From Linnemannia elongata (Eukaryota; Mortierellomycota; Mortierellomycetes; Mortierellales; Mortierellaceae), in assembly GCA_036320915.1 (NCBI GenBank), contig JAXBDG010000004.1:1240001-1304000 (forward strand): a DNA stretch of 64,000 nucleotides. The letters run 5' to 3'. This document shows, piece after piece, positions 56,571 to 64,000 of this stretch. The notes under the pieces are model-generated. The model was not told the DNA's origin and made no database searches. It worked only from the letters and a program-made list of their open reading frames with translations. Made by a program: the position numbers and the translations under genes. Position 1 is the stretch's first letter, and every line of letters begins with the position of its first letter.

Positions 56571-57522
56571 ACAACAAGAATGCTGCATTGAAGTCTGGCC
56601 CTTTTTTAGATATCATAATAAACGTATCCAATCACAGAGGTGCCCTTGAACGCAGAACTTGCTTTGTTGGCTTGTTAGTTTTGTTGGTTTGTTTGTAGGC
56701 GTGACCAACAAAGACGACCTCTCGCTTCATATCTTTCACTATTTGCCTTCAATTGCATTTTTCGGTGCCCCTTGTTTTTCCCACGTCCTATCATCTGGCT
56801 GTTCCTTTGTCTTTGTTTCTGTGTACCTTTGCTGTTGCTCCCAAACAACAAAAAAACCAAAAAGGCAGGCGTGATGACTGAACGCATGATACGGAGCAAT
56901 AAGAGAGTTCAAGTGGCACCTCACTTTTCCCGTAGCAAAATAGAAAATAGCGCGTCCTCCCCCTCTCTCTCCTCCCGCAGTGGGGCAAAGTACCATCCGA
57001 GAATGTCGAGTTAACGTCGTTTTCTTGACACATCCATCCATGTCATATCAGCAAGAAATAGCTTTGGTCATGGCTCAATTACCATCGACGTCATTGCTCC
57101 CAAGTCTCTGAATCGCAGGGGCATCCGAGAATGGGAGTTACCCGAGGGAAGGAGGGAGTCCCAAAAGTCTTCTAGAAATGTCATGTGACTGGAGTCCGGC
57201 GATTACATCATTGGTGGATTTCTATCTGTGTCTGCATGACCCACATTGGAGGTCTCATTTGGGCTGGATTGGATTAGTGGTGAGCATCGTTCGAAAGAAG
57301 TGACGACGCGTATGGGGGGGATTAGTGATGCAATCAATGCGCACGAAGGTACGAGCAAAACATCTCCTGTTTTTCTCTTGCTATATAAAGGCGACCGACA
57401 AGCCCTCTTTTTTCTACTCTTCATCCTTACATTCAACAACTTTTCCCAAACTCACTCATACTACAACCCGCAACAACAATAGCACATACCCCATCCACCC
57501 ACAAATAACTCACATATACACA
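56571..57522. other. Intergenic: LYC1-type 3' side and promoter of DAP1-like gene
   Basis: About 950 bases. Short Phe/Val-rich frames at 56659-56874 are not genes. The last 350 bases carry a heat-shock-element-like TTCTAGAA near 57171 and a TATA box at 57382, and end in a C/A-rich leader. Confidence 0.6.
57382..57389 (+). promoter_or_regulatory. TATA box of the DAP1-like gene
   Basis: TATATAAA about 135 bases upstream of the ATG at 57523, followed by a CA-rich leader. The clearest core promoter element in the window. Confidence 0.6.
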
Positions 57523-58012
57523 ATGGATTCCTCAATCGAGAACAAGGTTAACCGCGCTCCCGCCGCCAAGGTCGGAGGTATGCGTGTCGGTGCCCCAGAT
57601 CACCCCGTCCCCGTCGTCCGCAAGTAAGTCTCTCCTTCCTCCCTTATTCTCTTTTGCTCATCCACGCTTTGCTATCGTTGTCCTTCGCCCTATACTCTCT
57701 CTCAGATAGACCAAGCAACTAACCATCCTTCTCTCTCTTCTGTCACTGTTTCTCCTTCTAACCAATAGGGAACATGAACGCAAGCCCGCCAACACCGAGG
57801 AGAACAACGAGGATGAGCGCGAGCTCGAGAAGACCGATCAGTTCGAGTACGAGAAGCAGACCCGTCTGGCTGCTGCTGAGCGTCTTGCCAGGATGCAGGA
57901 GAACCAGCCCAAGAACGAGATCAACAACTCTTTCCGCCAGAAGGAGAACATCCATGTCGGTCAGCCCATCCTCCACAACCACTCCAAGTCTGGTGCCGCC
58001 GCCCAGCACTAA
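57523..58012 (+). CDS. Small charged protein with DAP1-like N-terminal motif
   Basis: Exons 57523..57623 and 57769..58012 give 114 residues. The N-terminus reads NKVNRAPAAKVGGMRVGAPDH, close to the PAVKAGGMRI motif of vertebrate DAP1/DAPL1. The rest is a charged, probably helical and largely disordered chain (ERELEKTDQFEYEKQTRLAA), ending in GAAAQH. In animals, Dap1b inserts its N-terminus into the polypeptide exit tunnel of dormant ribosomes; the shared motif makes a similar role possible here but unproven. A strong TATA box and compact structure suggest a highly expressed, regulated gene. Codon use is strongly biased toward C-ending codons, as in the ribosomal genes of this window. Confidence 0.75.
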
Positions 58013-58468
58013 AGCAGTTTTTCCTCTCCCTTTTACCTTGCAACAACTGCCCTGGCTAATCTGTGGGAAATAATCGAGCGACGGACGAATCACTACTCAG
58101 TTCTTTTTTGTTTCAACAACAACACAACACTCACCAAAAAAAAAGAAAGGAGGCGATTGCGAAGAGAGAGATAGAGAGAGACTTAGTGAGGGGGATAGAC
58201 CCACTCCTCTCTCCTTTCCTTTTTCTCTTTTGCCGCATGAATTTGCGCGCACCATCCGTTTCTGTTTCTCCACACGACCCTGTACATACATAATTATCTT
58301 GCCGAATAAAAAAACGTGACTTCATCATGACGATAAGACTACTTGCAATTAGGGAATGGTTAATGAAAGCCACTCCGCCACTTTTTTTTCAGTTTCTTTG
58401 ACCTCTGACCCTGATCAGTTTTCACTCCTCACTCTTCTCGCCTTCAAGCACCACATAAAGCAGGAACC
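58013..58468. other. Intergenic: DAP1-like 3' side and CWC27 promoter
   Basis: About 455 bases with a GA/CT-rich patch near 58170-58230 and an AATAAAAAAA signal near 58304. No gene is supported. Confidence 0.6.
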
Positions 58469-60891
58469 ATGAGTAACATCTACCTCCTGGAGCCACACAC
58501 AAAGTACATCCAAGGACAAATGGAAGCAATAACGACATTAGCATTATAGCCATGTAATGACACTTCAAAAAAAAAAAAACTACAAACACTTACGACATCC
58601 TAATTACATCACCTTCTTTTTCAACTCCTCTAGTGGCAAAGTCATCCTCCACACAACATACGGTGACATCTCTATAGAGCTCTGGCCCAAGGAAGCACCC
58701 AAAGCCTGCAGGAACTTTGTCCAACTCTGTATGGAGGGTTACTACAACGACACCATCTTCCATCGTATCGTCGCGAATTTCATTGTCCAGGGTGGTGACC
58801 CGGAGGGGACAGGTATGGGAGGGGAGTCGGTTTATGAAGGTGGCAGGCCGTTTGCGGACGAGTTTCATTCTCGTTTGCGGTTTGTCCGGCGTGGATTAGT
58901 GGCGATGGCGAATTCGGGTGTGCCGAATGATAACAGGAGCCAGTTTTTTATTACATTGGATGCGACCATGGAGCTGCAAAATAAGCACACCATCTTTGGC
59001 AAGGTAACCTTTGGTTATATCTTGTTGTCAGGATCTACTCTTTTTGTATCCTGTTTGTTACGCGTCAATTGGCCTTCAGTTGCTAAAGGAACGACAACGC
59101 TTACATCCAAGCAAGAGACTGACACTTACTCAATTGATATAGATCGCGGGAGATACAATCTTCAATGTGCTCAAGATTGGAGGACTGGAAGTGGACGCGG
59201 ACGAACGACCTTTATACCCACCCAAGGTCACCAGCTGCACCATCGTCGTCAACCCCTTCGACGATATCATCCCCAGAATGTCCCGGCAGGAGAAGGAGGC
59301 ACTGCGACTCAAGGAACTGGAAGCACAGAAGAAACCGGAGAAGCAGAAAAAATTGAAAAAGTATGACTTCATCATCATACATACAAGAGGTCAGTTGTAA
59401 AGCGGAGATTATTATGTGTGAACTCACCATTAGCAAACTATTTTCCTGGTACTTGAACATAGGAATGTGGCGCTGTTGTCGTTTGCGGATGATGCGTCAG
59501 ATATGACCATGGACGAGGACAACAACAACAGCAACCAGGACGACAGCAAGCGGAAAAAGAAAATGCTCAGTAGTCACGATCTCCTGGAAGATGATCCCAC
59601 ACTCAGTCGGGATACCGACCACAAACTGATATCTGAGATTCGTGACGGTGGCGGTTCTTCTTCTTCGGCAAAGCGGAAGGCGTCAAATGAGGACAAAGGC
59701 GAGGAAGGACAGGGACAGGATCATAAGGATATGGATGACGATACCAACGAGAGTCTGAACGAGTTTGAGCAAAGGATGCGAGATCAGGTTCGAGAGAAGC
59801 TGAAGAAGGCTAGGTTGGCAAAGGAGTCATCCACATCGACCTCAGCGAATGTCGAGTCCATGACCGAATCTTCACCGTCATCTACACCTAACACAGCAGC
59901 AGCGGCACCAAAAACCCCGACACCGACAGAACCAACTCTTTCAGCAGGAGAAAAAGTCCGTCAAGAGATCCAAAAGCTGGAGGGCGATATCCGCAAGATG
60001 CACAACCACGGCTCGGACAAGGAAGCCGCCGAGGCAGCCAAGAAGAAGCCCAAGGTTTCTCTCTTGCAGTTGGAACGAGAGCAATACAAGACCCGGGCTG
60101 AGAGCAAAGGAGGCGACAGCAGGAAGAAATCCAGGGCTGCCATGAATGCCGAGAAGGAACGGGAGTTGCTCGACAAATTGTCGGCATTTGAAACCAAGGT
60201 CTTTGCCATGGCGCGTGAACCAGAACCCAATCCGGCACCCAAAAAGAACGACGCCCCTCCCTGCGAGATCCATGGTATCCCGTCTTGCGAGTCATGTCAG
60301 GATACCACCGCCTCCAAATCCAAGAAGGCGAAACAGCAGGAAGCGGGTCACAGCGACGACGAGCCAGTGCCTGAGGACGATTCGGACGATGATATCGGGT
60401 GGATGCAACACAAACTGGTCTTTGAGAAGGATCTGAAAGGAAAAGATGTCTCTCTGGCTTCGAAACGGGACGACGCGAACGAGTATATTGTCATTGATCC
60501 ACTCAACAAGGCCGCCTCCACTACTGCGGCGTTGGCGGTTGAGAAGCAACGGAATATGGAGAAATTCAAGCGCACGCATCAACAACAGGATAGCGGAAGG
60601 GATAGGAAACCTTATGGTGGTGGGGGTGGTTCGTATGATCGCTCATCCAAGGATTCTTCGTCGTCGTATCAAAGACGCGACGAGCAGGGCCGATCTGGGC
60701 ACAGTCGAGATATTCGGGAAAGTCGCGATAATCGAGATAGCCGTGATAGCCGTGATGGTCGCGATAGCCGTGATGCTCGCGATAGCCGTGAAAGAGGTCA
60801 CAGGGACAGCAGAGACAGCAGGGACAGTCGCGATCGGCGGGATCACCGCGATAGTAGAGATAGTAAGGACAGCCGGGACCGTCGTTGGTGA
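58469..60891 (+). CDS. CWC27: Spliceosome-associated cyclophilin CWC27
   Basis: Four exons, 58469..58503, 58634..59003, 59143..59360 and 59463..60891, give 683 residues. The start MSNIYLLEPHTN-GKV is rebuilt across intron 1 and matches human CWC27 (MSNIYIQEPPTNGKV). The cyclophilin domain (about 10-165) has IELWPKEAPKACRNF, HRIVANFIVQGGDP, GLVAMAN and SQFFITL. As in other CWC27 proteins, DEFHSRLRF is present and the catalytic site is partly altered. VNPFDDIIPR and NVALLSFADD follow, then coiled-coil and Lys/Glu-rich parts. The last 70 residues are Arg-Asp/Ser repeats, an SR-like tail that makes the protein longer than the usual 470-500. It belongs to the activated spliceosome with CWC22 and eIF4A3 partners. 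Confidence 0.94.
60700..60885 (+). repeat. RDSRD-coding tandem repeat in CWC27
   Basis: Short degenerate units of 9-12 bases around CGNGATAGCCGTGA encode RDSRD/RDNRD-type repeats at the CWC27 C-terminus. Confidence 0.7.
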
Positions 60892-61001
60892 ACAACACAA
60901 TAACTACAACCTGCATTTCACATCCTACTTTAACTTCGTCAATGTATATTTAATCGAATGAATACTTCGTAACTATTGTCACAACTCCTCTCCACTGCCT
61001 T

Positions 61002-64000
61002 TTAAACCCAAGGCATCCATCCAATCCAAGCGCGTCCAAGAATGTCAAGGTCCGTGGCCATATCGATCAGGCACTCAACCTGGGCTTGGACGCTGGTGCA
61101 AACCTTACCCTGCCGCGCGCGCTCGTTGAAATGCTTGTCACCCAATGTGGTCTTAACCAACGAGGACAAGAACCCCTTGTTCGCATGGCCCAAGTTCAAC
61201 TCTGCTGCTGTCAGATGCGCAGGATTGTAGCCCTCAAGTTTCTTGCGGGCGATACCCATCTTCTGTTGCAGGTACCATGCCGGTGGGGCCACACTTTCTT
61301 CGTCAATCTCAAACGATGCCATATCGCCACCTCGTTTCTCTATTAGAAAGCGGATAGGAATAAATGAAAGAGATGTTAGTGCACGTTCAATTGAAGCAGT
61401 CATTGTACATCAACGAGTAACATGAAATTATCCATAGTCGTTCTTACTTTGTTCCCTGGCTTGGTTGATGGCGTGCTTCCTCCAGTCGAGTAGAGGCTCC
61501 TTGACAAAAATATCCATCGTGTTCAAAATCACGTCTCTCTTGCTTTGCAGCGCCTTCATGATACACACCATCGGGTGCTCTAAAAGACCTTTGCTACCTA
61601 ACGGATTCAAGAACGCCTCCAGCTGTCGCGTGAGACGGAAGGGCGCCAATTCAGGCACAGGAAGCGCTTCCGTAGCTGAACCGAACGCGTGTCCAAAATC
61701 AATGGGGATCAGACAACCCGTCGACAGGTTAACCAAAAAGTTCTCCAAATGGCGATCTCCGATACCGAGAATGTATGAACAAATATTCACGGCTGCCAAA
61801 CTCTTTGCAAACTCGGATCGGAGCATTAAAAAGGCCTCGGGTGATGCTGCAAGACGGACAATCGACTGGCGCAAGAGATCCTCACGGAAGTGGCTATGCA
61901 AGTTCTCCATGTGCTTCACCACCTTGTCGCGTGTGCCATGTTTAAAGAGTTCGTGATATCCTAATGTCCGACATATATTAACATTGGTTAGTCCATAGAA
62001 GCAAGCACGAATGACGAATGGAAGAGTGCGTGAAAGACATACCGTTCATTTCCCCCTTGAACGAAGAGACAAAGCGAGAGTGCTGCTCCTGTGCTCGTCT
62101 CCATCCGTCCTTGTTCGGCAACTCTCCTTCGATGCAGTGACGCAACGGCTTGGTGTTATCAACCCACTCCAAGATACCGAGCGAACCAGACATGGGAATG
62201 ACCTTGTATGTTCCAACGCAGATATTATGCTGTGAGCACTGAGGGTCCTTCAGCATGAGGTCGTTCATCAGACTGAACAATTGCTGAACACGTTGATCCA
62301 GACGGAGATCCTCTCCTCCCTACTCATGCAGATGCCGCAAATGTCGGTATTAGTAACGGTATTGATCGTTGTACCACATGGAAAATAAGCTGTAGGGAGA
62401 TCGTGAAAAATGTTTACCTTCACCAAAAAGAGGTGCTCCTTTTCATCGCTTCCAAGAATTGACAGTCGCTTTGGTTTGCGAATAGAGCTCATTACAAGAA
62501 GGCGCTGGTCAAATCGTTGAATAGTAGCCACCTGAGTTGGCGGGCTGGCTCCTGTGTATTGACCTGGAATGTCAATAGACTCGTTCGGGTAATCCAAGGC
62601 CTGGAATCCACTCAACCTAATACAGTATTGGTTGCAGTAAAATGTGATAGTTAGTCGCTGTGAAACCATACGCGTGTAAAGAGGACCAAAAGATACATAT
62701 GCATTTGAACATACCAAGGCGAGTAGGACTTGAGCAGTTCAGCGTCGCTCTTCTTGGGAAGGTCACGGACGTTTTGTATCTCTCCCCTGACAAGCTTGAT
62801 GATGTTGTTGTTGAAGTCCTTGTTGCTCATCGTGGGCAGTTTCTGACCAGTCTTGCCTGTGAAAAATGAACAGAGTCGCATAAAAAACGATTGATTAGCT
62901 TGATAAACACTTACGGAAATATCATCCTTCACGGTAGCAATCAAAAGAGTAGTCTTAAGTACCACAGAGACTGTCCATCTTCGAGCCCATCCTGGAGGCA
63001 AAACCCTTGGCAATGACGCCAATTCGAGAGTCACTCGTGTCCAGCATCAAGCGGCGAAGGTCTTGGTAAAGCGTCATGATCTGGTCAGCATTCTTTGCCT
63101 TGTTAGGGAAGAGAACCTATACAGAATGAAGAGGATAGAAGTTTGTCATTCAATTCTGGCCAACAGCACAATTGAAAAGAGGTCGTCAAGTAAGTGCAGG
63201 AAAGTCTAAGAACATACCAAGGTCTGCTCCAGCCAATCCTTTAGCAAATGCTCGGGGTTCGTAAGGCGCCTAAGCTCAAAGATGAAGTCTTCCTTCAAAG
63301 GGGAAGCAATTTCATGTCTCAGTTTGATGAACTCGACCCTGCGCCTCTCTCCCGCAGAGTCTCTCTCAAACGTGTAGTTCTCAGCACTGATCGTCAACGG
63401 ATAGTAGAGAGCATTGGGATACTGTTTGGCAATCTGCAATTGTGAACGTAGGTATACAGTGTTAGAAGAAAGGGTAGTTAAACACGCATCAAAAAACGGT
63501 GTTGCAATATTCGCTACCAATATCAACGAATATTACCCTTTTCAAGATGGGCATTACACAGATACCGGTGGGCTTATCAAGGATAGCAACCATCTGTGGG
63601 ATCCAGCAAACAAATGTCCAGTAGCCGGGGAACGATGACACCTAAATGGAATGAGTATCAAGAACGATAGACCATGTTAGTACCTTCACGTCACTGAGGC
63701 ACATGGGTCAACAACTTAATATGGCATCCAAGAGGATCACATACCAGGTCTGTGAATGACTTTTGGGTCGAGGGGTAGATCTCGATGACCTGAAGCAGTC
63801 GCGGGAAGAGCTCCGTTGCGCCCATTTCTTCGTCCCTCATTGACAGCAACGTATCCCGGATAAGAAGCTGCGCGTACACGGCCAAGTCCCGATCAGTCTA
63901 TACATTCATCAAAGAGTATTTGGCGGCGGAAAGGGTTAATCCATGCGTGCTTGCAGCTTTTGGAGGTACATAACGTCATAAAAAGTTAAATTCACCATCG
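61002..64000 (-). CDS. PRKDC: DNA-dependent protein kinase catalytic subunit (C-terminal part)
   Basis: Nine exons in view (minus): 63745..63897, 63537..63641, 63218..63433, 62963..63116, 62715..62856, 62418..62616, 62043..62319, 61448..61960, 61002..61339, giving 698 residues. The 5' part lies beyond the right edge; a possible donor sits at 63995-63996. The FAT region shows WIPQMVAILDKP and IAKQYPNALYYPL. The kinase has SPWLSGFQALDYPNESIDIPG, the ATP lysine in RKPKRL, LVKGGEDLRLDQRVQQLF, catalytic loop GIGDRHLENF and IDFGHAFGSATEALPVPELA. The PVPELAPFRLTRQ block and the FATC end LGRAWIGWMPWV fit DNA-PKcs rather than ATM, ATR or TOR. It acts with Ku in non-homologous end joining. Confidence 0.93.

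Noticed and set aside
59888..60295. Antisense frames across CWC27
   Set aside because: Shadows of the Lys/Glu-rich CWC27 tail, with no family features.
1..64000. CRISPR arrays, integrases, transposase or reverse transcriptase genes
   Set aside because: No spaced identical repeats and no recognisable recombinase or polymerase motif was found on either strand; the tandem repeats present are simple satellites.

Overview
The window is nuclear DNA of an early-diverging fungus, most likely Mortierellomycotina (a Mortierella/Linnemannia/Podila-type genome). Nearly every gene is split by short GT-AG introns (mostly 60-150 nt). Coding stretches are GC-rich and intergenic DNA is full of long A/T and occasional G/C homopolymers. 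Many proteins carry Gln, Ser/Pro or Lys/His/Gly low-complexity tails. Together, DNA-PKcs, an anoctamin, a CDC25-type RasGEF, an AF10-like PHD protein and hevein-type chitin-binding proteins fit Mucoromycota better than yeasts. No virus, plasmid, CRISPR array or intact transposon is visible.

Layout. 0-3 kb: a secreted chitin-binding protein cut by the left edge, then a Gln-rich Zn2Cys6 transcription factor (both minus). 4.3-10.4 kb: a minus-strand housekeeping run for ribosomes and translation, namely RPL37, PNO1 (40S assembly) and eRF1. 11-14.1 kb: a kynurenine-formamidase-like hydrolase and a divergent single-pass membrane protein. 14.3-21.2 kb: a 1953-residue SH3/RasGEF protein in ten exons. 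21.2-24.9 kb is a large repeat-rich gap. 24.9-29 kb: 5-formyl-THF cyclo-ligase, tRNA-Lys(UUU) and hexokinase. 29-32.4 kb has no recognisable gene but several exon-like pieces. 32.4-35.3 kb: a methyltransferase with a myristoylation-type N-terminus. 37.8-43.6 kb: a 14-exon anoctamin (TMEM16/Ist2 family). 44.3-48.6 kb: tRNA-Ile(AAU), adenylyl cyclase-associated protein (CAP/Srv2) and a GPI-anchored wall protein. 48.9-54.7 kb: an F-box protein and an AF10/AF17-like PHD-ePHD protein. 55.2-60.9 kb (all plus): a LYC1-type acetyltransferase, a small DAP1-like protein and the spliceosomal cyclophilin CWC27. 61-64 kb: the C-terminal 698 residues of a DNA-PKcs orthologue running off the right edge.

Functional links. 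Three neighbours (RPL37, PNO1, eRF1) serve ribosome production and termination, and the DAP1-like protein may also act on ribosomes. The RasGEF and CAP are the activator and the cyclase partner of the Ras/cAMP pathway, though they lie 23 kb apart. Formamidase, FAU1, hexokinase and LYC1 are scattered metabolic enzymes with no sign of a cluster. Intron positions below were set by eye from GT/AG sites, reading-frame arithmetic and family homology. For every multi-exon gene with both ends in view except RPL37, exon lengths sum to a whole number of codons.

No clearly new defence or mobile system is present. The most unusual points are the fungal DNA-PKcs, a coding-like frame lodged upstream of RPL37 where its spliced start codon should be, a 21-nt micro-exon in the RasGEF, a 7-nt last exon in the LYC1 gene, and a set of similar terminal-exon-like segments at 30.5-31.6 kb.
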